Assembly (NCBI RefSeq): GCF_006443095.1
Contig: NZ_VFWZ01000002.1
Coordinates: 186,001 to 250,000 of the forward strand
From: Aquimarina algicola
GTDB lineage: Bacteria > Bacteroidota > Bacteroidia > Flavobacteriales > Flavobacteriaceae
Direction of reading: 5' to 3'
DNA: 64,000 bases
The number at the start of each line of letters is the position of its first letter. Position 1 is the stretch's first letter. This document shows, piece by piece, positions 17,089 to 26,755 of this stretch. A program made the position numbers and the translations under genes. Under the pieces are notes generated by a model. That model had not been told where the DNA came from and made no database searches. It saw nothing but the letters and a program-made list of their open reading frames with translations.

Positions 17089-17577
17089 TTAATATTCTGA
17101 TTTAGCATAATATGGTATGAAGTAAGCATTAGAATCGCTTCCTTTACGAAAATATAGTAATGAAATAATTTTCGACTCTTTCATTAAAATATAGGATTCT
17201 ATGTTATCAGCAACGCTCACAACGTAAATATTTTTTCTTTCATTTTTTTCAAAAGGCAATAGGTTATTTCTAGAACTATTTTCATAAGTTTCTACCTTAA
17301 AACCATTTCTTCTTTCGAGAAGATGTTCTTTTTCAGACTTTAAAAATTCGATATGCTTTTTAAACATTTCGTTTGCCTCATCTTTAGATTTAATTTTTGA
17401 GCCTTTATATCTATATTTTTCTGATATTTCATCTAAAGATTTATCATTGATAAAAACATCTTCAAAAAACATCCTTACAAATTCACCTTTTTCCATTTTC
17501 TTACTCTGACAATAGGTAAATACTGTACAAATCAAAAAAAATGATAAAGTAAATTTTATTCTATTTTGTTTAAGCAT
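17089..17577 (-). CDS. Small exported hypothetical protein
   Basis: A 162-residue protein with an N-terminal signal (MLKQNRIKF, hydrophobic core, FTYCQS). The Cys at the end of the signal does not fit a good lipobox, so soluble periplasmic or lipid-anchored are both possible. The mature part is basic and helical at first (about 30-90), then beta-rich (NIYVVSVADNIESYILM). An upstream ATG at 17601 is in frame, but the one at 17577 gives the better signal peptide. No family recognised. It follows the TPR/barrel gene on the same strand with a 67-bp gap and may be cotranscribed. Confidence 0.65.
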   Translation of the reverse strand: MLKQNRIKFTLSFFLICTVFTYCQSKKMEKGEFVRMFFEDVFINDKSLDEISEKYRYKGSKIKSKDEANEMFKKHIEFLKSEKEHLLERRNGFKVETYENSSRNNLLPFEKNERKNIYVVSVADNIESYILMKESKIISLLYFRKGSDSNAYFIPYYAKSEY

Positions 17578-17644
17578 AACATTTAGTTTTTGAGTTAACA
17601 TCCTCAGCTAAATCAATAGGACTTCTTCCTTAATCTTAATACTG

Positions 17645-19720
17645 CTACCGTTCTAATGCTTTTATCTTTTTATTAAAAATAGGAGCGTTTAGAACATACC
17701 ATTTTAGTTTAAAACCAAACTCTGTATACTCAAAACCTGCAGCTGTTGCAGAAGAAATATTACTGTATTTACCAAATATATTTACTATAAAACGATCAGA
17801 GAAACGATATCCAAATTTAGCTTCTGCCCTATAGGTAGACGAACCGGGATCATCTTCTACAAATTGTTGACCATAGGCGGCACTGGCTTGATAAAACCAT
17901 TTTTTCTGAGGGTCACTCACTACTTCTAGAAACACTTCTCCAAGATTAAATGTCTCAGGACTAAAATAAATTGTAGGTACCTGATCTTTAAAAGAAATAT
18001 ATTGATAGTTAAGTCCTCCTTTTATAATAGGTTTACGAAAAAAAGTGTAGTATAAAGAAGTAAACAAAAGATTTCTTACATTATCATCTGTTTGCGAAGT
18101 ATACATATATTGTGTATACCATCCTAAATTAAAATTAGTACCCAGATTATAATTCAAAAAATAGTTATTCATCACAATTTCACGATTCAATAAATCGGCA
18201 TTAAAGTTTTGTAGCTCTCTTTTGTACCCTATATCCAAATTCTGTAGTTTAAGGGGTTTAGTTTTAAGCACCACTTCTGCGATCAATTCTGTAAAGTCAG
18301 TTGTAAATCCATCTGCATTTGTAATTCCGGCTTGAGATTGTAGTGATAATCGACCAGTATGTTTATATATAAAACCGGCAGAGATATCATGAGAGCTAGC
18401 TTTATCATTCGTTACTGTATTTTCAGTAGTACGATAATCATATTGCACTATCGATGCAAATTTTGTTGACCATGGGATTTCTGATCGTAAAGATGCGTTT
18501 ATCGCTTCGTTATCACCATTATCAAATGTAAATGCGGTCTTTTGTTCTATAAATGGTGTGTGTGATTTCTTTAATGTTTTTATTAATTTTTGTGCATCAG
18601 GCTGTTTAGGATAATATTGTAATGTTTTATAAGCATATGTATATGATTTGATATCATCACCAGCAGCTCTATATGCATTGGCAATACCAAGATTACCATC
18701 AAATGACTTTGGATCCTTTTTTAGTATTGTATTATATTGGTCTAAACTCATCCCAAAATCACTGGTATACATACCATAGGTTGCTCTCAACCCAAGTGTT
18801 TTGAGTTCATTTGGATATTCTTTTTGCAGTGTATATAGCTCTTGTCGAGCAGACTTAAATTTTCGATTCCAAAGCAGTGCTTGTATATACCGCTCATAGG
18901 TAGACAGATAGATATCTTTATCATCTTTGAGTGCCTTTACTTTATTTTTAGCCTTGATAGCAATGGCAAGTGCTTTTTTATCGTTTTCGGCTTTATGCGC
19001 AACCAGTGCCAGCCCATTGAGCGCTATAATACTATCCTTTGCATTTGAAGCTAAAGCATTATACGTCTTTTTTGCATTTCTAAGATCATTGGTAATCAAG
19101 TAAATATTAGCACGGTTAAGCTGTGTATCTTTATCATTCGGAAAGTCTTTTAAATTAGAATTAAGGTATTGCAAAGCTTTCTTATATGATTTATTTTGTG
19201 CTAATGTATTGGCGTAGCCCAGCCTAATATATTTTCTAGATAGTAATGCATTTTGATTTCCTTTTTGTAGTGCGAGAGCGTTATTTACATATTGTAGTGC
19301 TTTTTCATATTTTTTGAGATTAGACAATGTATTAGCATAGCCAAGCACAGCAGGAAAACTATTTTTATCTTCTTTAACCAAATCTTCATAAAATGTCTCC
19401 GCTTTTTCAAATTGTTGATCCCACAATAAAGACTCTGCATAGTTCAATTTGATTTCAAAATCATCAGGATATTCATTACGCATTTGTGTAAATATTGCAA
19501 CCGCTTCTTTTGACCCTCCGGATAATCCCACTGCTCTTCCATAACATAAGTTAGCTGTTTTATTGTCTGGATATTGCTTTAAAATTTCTTCAAAAAAAGA
19601 TTTAGCTTCTTTATATTTTCCTGTTTCCAAAAAAGTAAATCCCGTCTGCATATCTTGTGAATATGTAAAAGAGAAAGTAAGACATAAAAAGAGAATAAAA
19701 AAGGAAAGTGGTAAACGCAT
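17645..19720 (-). CDS. TPR protein with C-terminal YaiO-like outer-membrane beta-barrel
   Basis: A 691-residue exported protein. Signal peptide about 1-21. Residues about 25-390 hold some ten TPR-type repeats (for example TGKYKEAKSFFEEILKQYPD, LKKYEKALQYVNNALALQKG). Residues about 400-691 alternate polar and aromatic beta strands and end in a barrel typical of YaiO-family outer-membrane proteins. TPR plus outer-membrane barrel is the architecture of exopolysaccharide export proteins such as PgaA and BcsC, where the periplasmic TPRs guide the polymer and the barrel lets it out. It is divergent from the family 2 glycosyltransferase at 20300, which fits a role in exporting or modifying a polymer, though this specific role is inferred. 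Confidence 0.85.
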   Translation of the reverse strand: MRLPLSFFILFLCLTFSFTYSQDMQTGFTFLETGKYKEAKSFFEEILKQYPDNKTANLCYGRAVGLSGGSKEAVAIFTQMRNEYPDDFEIKLNYAESLLWDQQFEKAETFYEDLVKEDKNSFPAVLGYANTLSNLKKYEKALQYVNNALALQKGNQNALLSRKYIRLGYANTLAQNKSYKKALQYLNSNLKDFPNDKDTQLNRANIYLITNDLRNAKKTYNALASNAKDSIIALNGLALVAHKAENDKKALAIAIKAKNKVKALKDDKDIYLSTYERYIQALLWNRKFKSARQELYTLQKEYPNELKTLGLRATYGMYTSDFGMSLDQYNTILKKDPKSFDGNLGIANAYRAAGDDIKSYTYAYKTLQYYPKQPDAQKLIKTLKKSHTPFIEQKTAFTFDNGDNEAINASLRSEIPWSTKFASIVQYDYRTTENTVTNDKASSHDISAGFIYKHTGRLSLQSQAGITNADGFTTDFTELIAEVVLKTKPLKLQNLDIGYKRELQNFNADLLNREIVMNNYFLNYNLGTNFNLGWYTQYMYTSQTDDNVRNLLFTSLYYTFFRKPIIKGGLNYQYISFKDQVPTIYFSPETFNLGEVFLEVVSDPQKKWFYQASAAYGQQFVEDDPGSSTYRAEAKFGYRFSDRFIVNIFGKYSNISSATAAGFEYTEFGFKLKWYVLNAPIFNKKIKALER

Positions 19721-20108
19721 TTGTGTAGTTGTTGATTAATACTGTTAAAATAATAATAACTATAAAAACAACGGTAAAAAAAATCAATTGGTTCTCAACA
19801 AATTACTAGCTTTCACAAATTAACAATATCAAAAAATATCATTTATTAACATATTTTTATGATATTTAAGCACTTATTGTATTCTAAACCTACTGTTTTT
19901 AACATAAAAATTTACATAAAATATCTTAATTTTATTAACTTATGTAATCCATTACTTACATTATAACAAAATAAAAATGTTAAAATTTACGTTAAAATAC
20001 ATAATTATCGATGAAATACACAATTTTTAGAGTTATCGTAAAAGTTTTGTGGTTTTACCGTAACCAAATATTCTAGAAACACTCCTATCTTTACAAAAGA
20101 ATTAAGAA

Positions 20109-20137
20109 ACCATTAGTAATTAAATAATAAACACTCA
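20109..20137 (+). promoter_or_regulatory. Possible weak LytTR direct repeat upstream of the first GT2 gene
   Basis: ACCATTAG (20109-20116) and AACACTCA (20130-20137) are 21 bp apart but match the octamer at only 6 and 7 of 8 positions. A TATCTTTA element at 20086 that could be a -7 box lies on the wrong side of it, so I hold this site loosely. It lies inside the 579-bp gene-free region 19721-20299, whose left part is very AT-rich and featureless. Confidence 0.25.
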
Positions 20138-20175
20138 GTTATAATACAGTAATTATCGTCAAAGTGTAAAATGAT

Positions 20176-20282
20176 CTTCTCGCCCCAGAAGAATGTTTAA
20201 CATAATTTAAAAGATTTTAAAGGTCTACAAATGAAGTAAAGACCATTTTAAAAACCTAATACTTCAAAGCCCCGGAAGTATT
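20176..20282 (+). ncRNA. Structured 5' leader of the GT2 gene: three hairpins in a row
   Basis: Between 20160 and the ATG at 20300 three stems follow each other: CTTCT/AGAAG (20176-20191, loop CGCCCC), GGTCT/AGACC (20222-20244) and AATACTTC/GAAGTATT (20258-20282, loop AAAGCCCCG). The first and third loops share GCCCC. None ends in a T-run. This could be a cis-acting leader RNA controlling translation of the glycosyltransferase; it matches no riboswitch class I know. Confidence 0.3.
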
Positions 20283-20299
20283 CCCAAATCTTAGATAAC

Positions 20300-21106
20300 A
20301 TGACGAAAATTACCGGAATTATAATTCCATGCTATAATGAATATTATAGGTTGGAGACTGAAAAATTTTGCCACTTCCTAATTAACAATCCAGAATATCA
20401 TTTATGTTTTGTAAATGATGGCAGCTCTGATAACACTTTAGATCTGCTACAGCAACTCAGAAAATTTAATCCAGAAAAAATCTCTGTTCTTCATTTAGAA
20501 GAGAATCAAGGTAAAGCTACTGCTGTACAAACAGGAGCTAATTATCTGGCAGAATTAAATCATATTGATAACATCGCATTTCTAGATGCAGACCTTTCTA
20601 CTTCATTAGAAGAAATGCACACACTAGTACAAAAATTAAATAGCAATTCTAGGCTGAGTATGGTTTTTGGTTCTAGAAAAGCAGCCGAATCTAAAAACAT
20701 AGAAAGAAACGTTGTAAGAAAGTTCTTGTCTAGTGTTGTTGGATTCTTTATCAAATTTATTCTTCAATTACCGATCAAAGATACACAGTGTGGTGCTAAG
20801 GTATTCAAAAAGAGTATTATTGAAAATGTATATAGCCAAAGATTTATCAGCAGATGGTTATTCGACATAGAAATCTTTCTTAGACTTAAAAAACATATTG
20901 GGATTAAAGACTTATTAAACTGCATTAGCGAAGAACCTTTAGATAGCTGGATAGATGTAGAAGGATCAAAAATAACATTAAAAGATTCTTTTCTTATCCC
21001 TATCAACCTTTTAATCATCTGGTTAAGTTATTTTAAAATCAGAGTCCCAAGAAAAAATGTATCCGATATTTTCAACTTAAAAACAGATTATTATATGACA
21101 AGATAA
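20300..21106 (+). CDS. Family 2 glycosyltransferase, ALG5/DPM1-like
   Basis: A 268-residue GT-A fold enzyme. Visible are the nucleotide-binding start IIPCYNE, FVNDGSSDNT, the metal-binding motif FLDADLSTS (DxD), and the acceptor-side RWLFDIEIFLRLK typical of polyprenyl-phosphate glycosyltransferases such as eukaryotic ALG5. Such enzymes transfer a sugar from a nucleotide donor to a polyprenyl phosphate at the inner membrane. A hydrophobic C-terminal segment (SFLIPINLLIIWLSYF) could anchor it. It is a clear paralog of the enzyme at 56441 (same PIKDTQCGAKVFK core). Neighbours suggest a role in building a surface glycan. Donor and acceptor are unknown. Confidence 0.9.
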   Translation: MTKITGIIIPCYNEYYRLETEKFCHFLINNPEYHLCFVNDGSSDNTLDLLQQLRKFNPEKISVLHLEENQGKATAVQTGANYLAELNHIDNIAFLDADLSTSLEEMHTLVQKLNSNSRLSMVFGSRKAAESKNIERNVVRKFLSSVVGFFIKFILQLPIKDTQCGAKVFKKSIIENVYSQRFISRWLFDIEIFLRLKKHIGIKDLLNCISEEPLDSWIDVEGSKITLKDSFLIPINLLIIWLSYFKIRVPRKNVSDIFNLKTDYYMTR

Positions 21107-21170
21107 CTACTTTCTACACATTATATACAATAAAACAGATAAGTGTTTAACCAACTAAATACTTTATTAA

Positions 21171-21216
21171 ACTATCAAAAAATACAACTCAACGAATATT
21201 CTGACTATCAAAAAAT
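21171..21216. repeat. 13-bp direct repeat upstream of the 21267 gene
   Basis: ACTATCAAAAAAT occurs at 21171-21183 and again at 21204-21216, 33 bp apart, with ACAACTCAACGA between. The distance is close to three helical turns. It may be a regulatory site for the large secreted protein gene starting 51 bp downstream. Confidence 0.35.
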
Positions 21217-21266
21217 GTTTGTATTAGTTTAGAGGTATAACCCAAAATATTAATGATCGATATATC

Positions 21267-24200
21267 ATGAAAAAAATTCTCCCTATACTAGTAATCTTTT
21301 TGACAAGTATTACTTATGCTCAACAACCTTTTGATTGTAATGATGGTAAATTTTACCAGGTCATCTCTGGCGCATTACGATCTTATGACCCTATTACAGG
21401 AACATATTCTGATCCTTTACATACATATCCTTCGTATAATGCAGGAGGATATAACCCTGTAGATAACTTTTTATACGCAATTAGAAGTAGCGATAAGCAT
21501 TTATTAAGAATTGGTACAGATGTAATTGTAGATCTTGGAGCGGTAGCTCCTAATGGTGGTATTAACTTTGGTGGTGGTTATGCTGCCGATGTTGATAGTG
21601 AAGGAAACCTTTGGGTTTTTCAGAATTCATTAGACAAAAGATCTTTTCATAAAATTATTAATCTACAAGATTATGATGGTTCTTCTGCACCTGTGTTTGA
21701 AATCGTTGTGTCTGATCAGGCATCACCAGCTTCATGTGCAGATATCGTTTTTATAAATGGCAATCTTTATGGTGGTAGCAGAGGCAATATGTACAAATGG
21801 GATTTGGCTACGGCTACTCCTGCTTTTAGTAGTAAAAGTGTAACTGATTTACCTAGCCATACCTTTGGAGCATGTTATACTGATACTAGTAATCGATTAT
21901 ACGTATCGAGTAATAATGGCGGTTTATATTTAGTAAACGATTATGAAGGTACATCCCCATATGCTTCACTTCTTAACAATACAGAAGTAACTAATTCTAA
22001 TGATGGATTCAAGTGTGCCAGTGGTGTATCTCCTATCGATGCTGACAAAGACGAAGTATTAGACCCGTATGATCAGGATACAGATGGAGACGGTATTCCT
22101 GATGTTGTAGAAGGTGGCGGAGTTGACCCTTATGGTGATGATGATGGAGATGGAATCTTTAACTATCTGGATGCTGACTTTGGTAATACATGTAACAGTG
22201 GGGTATCTCTTGCTTTTGATACTGATAGAGATGGTGTACCAAATGTACTTGACCTTGATAGTGACAATGATGGGATTTTTGATATTGTAGAAGCAGGATT
22301 AGGTAGTTATGACACCAATGGTGACGGAATGTTTAATTCTGAAGATTCTGGATATGTTGATTCTGATCTTGATGGTGTAGCAGATGTTATTGATGTTGAT
22401 CAAACAGGAGTAGCATTTTTTCCACCAGATACCGATGGCGATTTAATATATGATCCTTATGATATTGATGCCGATCAAGATGGTATTGTAGATCTTATTG
22501 AAGGTCAAAACAGTGCAAGCTTTGTAACCTTATCAGGTACTGATCAGGATAGAGATGGTATGGATGATGCTTTTGATCCCGATCAGGGAGGAACTCCACA
22601 AGGATATGTAAATACAGATACCACAGATAATCCTGATTTTCTTGATACCGATTCTAATAACGATGGTAAACTTGATACTGTAGACGCATACGACACTAAT
22701 AGTGATAATATTGCAGATACAGTAGCTTCCGGTAATGATTTTGATCAAGATGGTCTTGATGATAACTTTGATACCAAAGAGACTGTATTTGATTCTGATA
22801 ACGGAGATCAGACTCCTGCTAGTTTTCCTTTAGCAAGTATTGGCGAACGATATAATTATTTAGGAACATTTACCAGTAATGGAACCCCTGATTATCTAGG
22901 TGCAAACGAAACTTTATCACCATCTTACCTTAACCGTATTGATGGAGCTTTACCAGAAGGCAATAACTTACCAAACGTAAACCCTAATTATATATACTCA
23001 GGATACGATACTAATATTACTGTAGAATCTACAACAAATATCACTGTAACCTTCATTGGAGAAAATACAAATTACAAAAGTGTTTTAGGGTACTATACAT
23101 ACGACATCAATTCACCTATTACAAATACTCCGGCTCCAGAAGATATTACTATTGTGTTTCCTAATGCTTCAAAAGCAGGAAGTGATGGTAACCTAAGTGC
23201 CGGTAATACAGTAAGTATAGGAAGTATTCCTGCTAATACCGGTATCGGTTGGGTATTACTTGCAGATGGTTGGGATAGTGGAACAATAGACTCTGGATTA
23301 TGGCAGTTGCACTCTGACGATGACTATAACCCTGAATGTGACGAAGCGCTGCGCCCTCACAATATCCTATTGGCTGATACCGAAAATGAAAGTATCGTAT
23401 TAGGTTTTGAAGATGCAAGAAGGGATTATCCGGAAGCAGACCATGATTTTAATGATGTATTATTTCATATCAAAGCAGATCAATACCAATCTTTAAAAAC
23501 AACTAATATCCTTGAACTTACAGAAGAAGGTATTGTAACCTCTGGTAATGATGGTGGATTAGAAAGCAATGGAGATTTAGCTACTTTGATCGCAAAAAGA
23601 AACTTTGTACGATCCAAAACCAATACAATATTCAACAAACAGAGCTTACAGCAAAAATTTGCTCCGGGCAAAAGATATGCTAAATCAAACCAGATTGATT
23701 TGAGTGTTTATTTCCCTGCTACGGGAGCATCAGGAACAGAGACTTCTTTTGTATCCAGTCCTGATGATTTAATAGGAGTAACCAATGCAACCTCTGTATT
23801 CTCAATAGATTATTACAAACAAAGTGATAGAGTTGCAGCAGCTTTGGCAATGGCAACCAAAGGAGGAGTATACGATCACTCAAAAACAATATGCGATAGA
23901 CTTAATGGTTCTGTGATAGAAGATATAAGAACATTACGATTCGGAAACCATACTTTGGTCAATACCAAAATTAAAAGAAGAAGTGGAGAAATAGAGCATG
24001 CTGTACACTTTTCTGTAAGAACAGATGAGTTTCAAAATGAATTATATAGTTTATGGAACATTAACCAATACCCAGAAGGTGATTACCTTAATTTCCAAAT
24101 ATGGGGAGGATCTGTTGCACAAATAGCCAAAATAACGAATACTATTCTAGACAAATTAGCTTTGAATAAACCTCTAGGTAAAACTTTTATCCCTAATAAC

Positions 24201-25241
24201 ATCCCATCAGTATTTGTACAAAAAGGATTTTATAGAGATGGTAAGCTTACTTTGGATATTATAAATAAGACGCAAGAAAACCAATTCTATTTTAGAGGAA
24301 ACAAAAGAGCTACAGAATTATCAATAGAGCAATTAATGACGGAGACCATTCCATTATCAGGAGCATATTCTGAAACTGTAACTATAGAAACAGGATACTT
24401 ATTTGATATAGGGTTCTCTATCAAAACTGATGATCCTAACAAAGCAGATAACCTTTATCTTGCTGATGGACCTTGGGGTATTGATTACCTTGAGCAAGGT
24501 GCAAACATCAATAGATTCAATATTTCTGAAAATAAAAGAACAGACCAAAACGAAGGAGAATATTTTGTAGAAAGAGATGCGAATGTAAATGGAAATATCA
24601 AAGAAACTTTAAACTTATTTAGAAACATACTTGGTGGTGATCTTACATTAAATATTTCTGATTACAAAGCGGTACAATTTGAACTGTTTGCAGACAAAGA
24701 TGTAGAAGTGATCCTGGTAACCAAAGACCTGGTAGACTGGAGTCAAAGGCTGAGGTATGTAATCAAAGCAGATCCTAAGAAAAAAACATATACGATTCCT
24801 TTCTCTAAGTTCTATACACAAAGTAACCAAAGCTTTGTTCCGGATGAGTTAAGAAGTATTGTATTCTCTATACAAGGTGACTATAAGAGTTTCTCTCCTT
24901 TCCAACTAGAAGTAGCTAAATTAGCATTCACTCAATCAAAAGGAATTGACGAGAACAATACAGAAACTTCTATACAATCAGGAGTTACAATTTTCAACTC
25001 TCCAAATCCTTTTAGAGGTCAAACCACAATACACCTGCCAACAGAACATCAGAAAATATCAATATCTGTAGTAGACATGTTAGGTAGAGTTGTACAAAAA
25101 CAAGACATAAATAGCTCTACAGGAGCATCCTCTAATACATTTACATTTACCGCAAATAATTTACAACAAGGTGTATATAAATATATTGTAAGAGGTGATA
25201 GTTATAAAAATCGCTATGAAGGAAGCTTCTTAATTAAATAA
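21267..25241 (+). CDS. Large secreted protein: beta-propeller-like domain, Ca-binding repeats, DUF4114, T9SS sorting domain
   Basis: A 1324-residue exported protein. Signal peptide about 1-18 (ends ITYAQ). Residues about 20-250 look like a DUF6923-type beta-propeller (repeated [26 protein letters not shown] strands). Residues about 255-520 are thrombospondin type 3-like calcium-binding repeats rich in DxDxDG ([29 protein letters not shown]). DUF4114 follows (about 608-738, ending [18 protein letters not shown]). The next about 500 residues and the C-terminal T9SS domain ([20 protein letters not shown]) match the protein at 14463 throughout. It is therefore the extended paralog of that protein, probably a calcium-stabilised surface adhesin. 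A terminator follows at 25271. Confidence 0.9.
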   Translation: MKKILPILVIFLTSITYAQQPFDCNDGKFYQVISGALRSYDPITGTYSDPLHTYPSYNAGGYNPVDNFLYAIRSSDKHLLRIGTDVIVDLGAVAPNGGINFGGGYAADVDSEGNLWVFQNSLDKRSFHKIINLQDYDGSSAPVFEIVVSDQASPASCADIVFINGNLYGGSRGNMYKWDLATATPAFSSKSVTDLPSHTFGACYTDTSNRLYVSSNNGGLYLVNDYEGTSPYASLLNNTEVTNSNDGFKCASGVSPIDADKDEVLDPYDQDTDGDGIPDVVEGGGVDPYGDDDGDGIFNYLDADFGNTCNSGVSLAFDTDRDGVPNVLDLDSDNDGIFDIVEAGLGSYDTNGDGMFNSEDSGYVDSDLDGVADVIDVDQTGVAFFPPDTDGDLIYDPYDIDADQDGIVDLIEGQNSASFVTLSGTDQDRDGMDDAFDPDQGGTPQGYVNTDTTDNPDFLDTDSNNDGKLDTVDAYDTNSDNIADTVASGNDFDQDGLDDNFDTKETVFDSDNGDQTPASFPLASIGERYNYLGTFTSNGTPDYLGANETLSPSYLNRIDGALPEGNNLPNVNPNYIYSGYDTNITVESTTNITVTFIGENTNYKSVLGYYTYDINSPITNTPAPEDITIVFPNASKAGSDGNLSAGNTVSIGSIPANTGIGWVLLADGWDSGTIDSGLWQLHSDDDYNPECDEALRPHNILLADTENESIVLGFEDARRDYPEADHDFNDVLFHIKADQYQSLKTTNILELTEEGIVTSGNDGGLESNGDLATLIAKRNFVRSKTNTIFNKQSLQQKFAPGKRYAKSNQIDLSVYFPATGASGTETSFVSSPDDLIGVTNATSVFSIDYYKQSDRVAAALAMATKGGVYDHSKTICDRLNGSVIEDIRTLRFGNHTLVNTKIKRRSGEIEHAVHFSVRTDEFQNELYSLWNINQYPEGDYLNFQIWGGSVAQIAKITNTILDKLALNKPLGKTFIPNNIPSVFVQKGFYRDGKLTLDIINKTQENQFYFRGNKRATELSIEQLMTETIPLSGAYSETVTIETGYLFDIGFSIKTDDPNKADNLYLADGPWGIDYLEQGANINRFNISENKRTDQNEGEYFVERDANVNGNIKETLNLFRNILGGDLTLNISDYKAVQFELFADKDVEVILVTKDLVDWSQRLRYVIKADPKKKTYTIPFSKFYTQSNQSFVPDELRSIVFSIQGDYKSFSPFQLEVAKLAFTQSKGIDENNTETSIQSGVTIFNSPNPFRGQTTIHLPTEHQKISISVVDMLGRVVQKQDINSSTGASSNTFTFTANNLQQGVYKYIVRGDSYKNRYEGSFLIK

Positions 25242-25270
25242 GAGGTAGTAATTTAATTTTTTTAGAAACC

Positions 25271-25309
25271 AACTGCTATATCCTATTTTTTATAGGGTAT
25301 AGCAGTTTT
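25271..25309 (+). terminator. Intrinsic terminator after the 21267 gene
   Basis: AACTGCTATATCCTA pairs with TAGGGTATAGCAGTT (15 bp, one G-T pair) around a 7-nt T-rich loop, followed by TTG. It begins 30 bp past the stop codon. Confidence 0.8.
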
Positions 25310-25366
25310 GTTAAAAAAGAGTATCTTTAGTTAACACAAAAAATTCAATCAAAACAATATTTATTA

Positions 25367-26605
25367 ATGACCATCAACAATACGATTCTACAAAAACTAA
25401 GTGCTGAACAAAAATTTATGATCAGCGTTATTTTTGTAAATGGAGGCAACTATCTCTATAACTTAATACTAGGAAGAGTACTTGGCCCCAAAGAATTTGC
25501 AGACGCAGCTTTGTTAATTACCTTTTTACTCGTTTTATCCTTTGTTGCCATGACATTTCAACTGTCTACTGCAAAATTCACAGTTCTGTTTGATCATATT
25601 ATTTTTAAAAACTTCATCAATATTATATATAAATATGCTACTATAATCGGTAGTGTTTTTGGGATACTGTTGATTGTATTATCTACGTTGTTTCAAGACT
25701 TTTTTAATACACAATCTTATCAAATGTTTATCGTATTCGGTATCGGGATTCCGATTTATTTTATCATGAGTGTCAATAGAGGGATATTTCAAGGGAATAA
25801 AAAGTTTGTCTCTTTATCTATTACATATCAAGGTGAAATGTTGAGTAGACTGATCATTACAATCCTTTTGATCTACCTTATAGATATCCCTTCCTCAATT
25901 TTGATTGCATTAGGGATTTCTATCTCCTTTTTATTTGGTCTATTACCTTTTGAAAGCAGTGATATAGAGATCACAAAAAAACATACATTGCCTTCTGCAA
26001 AATCCAGATATGTAATGCGCTTCTTTTTGCTTACTGCTTTTTATGAACTAACACAAATCATCATAAACAATAGTGATATTTTGATGGTTAAGCATTATTT
26101 TGACGCCTATCAAGCAGGTCTTTACGCTTCGCTAGCCTTAATCGGGAGAGTTGTTTATTTTGTTGCATGGATGTTTGTGATGTTGTTATTGCCAAAAGTA
26201 GTCGAAAAACAAAAAGAAGGACAACCCCATACTTCTATACTTTTTAAATATGTAGCATACATAATGGTATTATCGGTAAGTATTGTGACTACATGTTATT
26301 TTTTTCCAGAATTTGTGATTAACATTATGTTTGGTGACCAATATATTAGTATTGCTCCATTATTATGGAAATATGCAATTGCCACCTCAACATTTGCTAT
26401 ATCTAATATTTTTGCCTATTATTTTTTATCGCTAGATCAATATATTCCTGTACTCATTTCGGCAGTATTGGGGATATCTCAAATTATATTAATTATCTTT
26501 TTTCACGATACCTTAGCTCAAGTTGTAATTATGCAGATCATTGCAATGGTTGTATTATTAGTTTTTCAGCTCTTGTTTTTTATAAAACATCAGAGGATAA
26601 CCTAA
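25367..26605 (+). CDS. Polysaccharide flippase-like membrane protein (MOP/Wzx superfamily)
   Basis: A 412-residue integral membrane protein with about 12 hydrophobic helices spread along its length. The N-terminal NGGNYLYNLILGRVLGPKEFADAALLITFLLVLSF pattern is the start of polysaccharide-biosynthesis (Wzx/RfbX-type) transporters of the MOP superfamily, and YQAGLYASLALIGRVVYFVAWMFVMLLLPKV is the matching central repeat. Such proteins flip lipid-linked sugars across the inner membrane. Slightly short for the family (usually 420-480). It precedes a GT4 glycosyltransferase by 150 bp and belongs to the same surface-glycan neighbourhood. Substrate unknown. Confidence 0.85.
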   Translation: MTINNTILQKLSAEQKFMISVIFVNGGNYLYNLILGRVLGPKEFADAALLITFLLVLSFVAMTFQLSTAKFTVLFDHIIFKNFINIIYKYATIIGSVFGILLIVLSTLFQDFFNTQSYQMFIVFGIGIPIYFIMSVNRGIFQGNKKFVSLSITYQGEMLSRLIITILLIYLIDIPSSILIALGISISFLFGLLPFESSDIEITKKHTLPSAKSRYVMRFFLLTAFYELTQIIINNSDILMVKHYFDAYQAGLYASLALIGRVVYFVAWMFVMLLLPKVVEKQKEGQPHTSILFKYVAYIMVLSVSIVTTCYFFPEFVINIMFGDQYISIAPLLWKYAIATSTFAISNIFAYYFLSLDQYIPVLISAVLGISQIILIIFFHDTLAQVVIMQIIAMVVLLVFQLLFFIKHQRIT

Positions 26606-26627
26606 TTCTATTAATCTGTGGCTTATG

Positions 26628-26698
26628 TCAACTCGTCGCAAGATAAGAACCACTCAACCGGTTTGCTCTTTTGGTATCCAAAAAATATTTCATCTTTG
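26628..26698 (+). promoter_or_regulatory. Possible LytTR site and promoter for the GT4 gene
   Basis: ACCACTCA at 26649-26656 is a perfect octamer; 21 bp upstream TCAACTCG (26628-26635) matches at 5 of 8 positions. Thirteen bp further on, TTTG (26670-26673) and CATCTTTG (26691-26698) make a plausible -33/-7 pair with 17-bp spacing. The order and spacing repeat those seen before the 14463 gene. The start codon is at 26756, 57 bp beyond the -7 box. Confidence 0.4.
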
Positions 26699-26755
26699 AA
26701 GTGTTATTAAAGGATAAATAAAAATAAACATTAATAACTATAACGTTCTCAAAAA

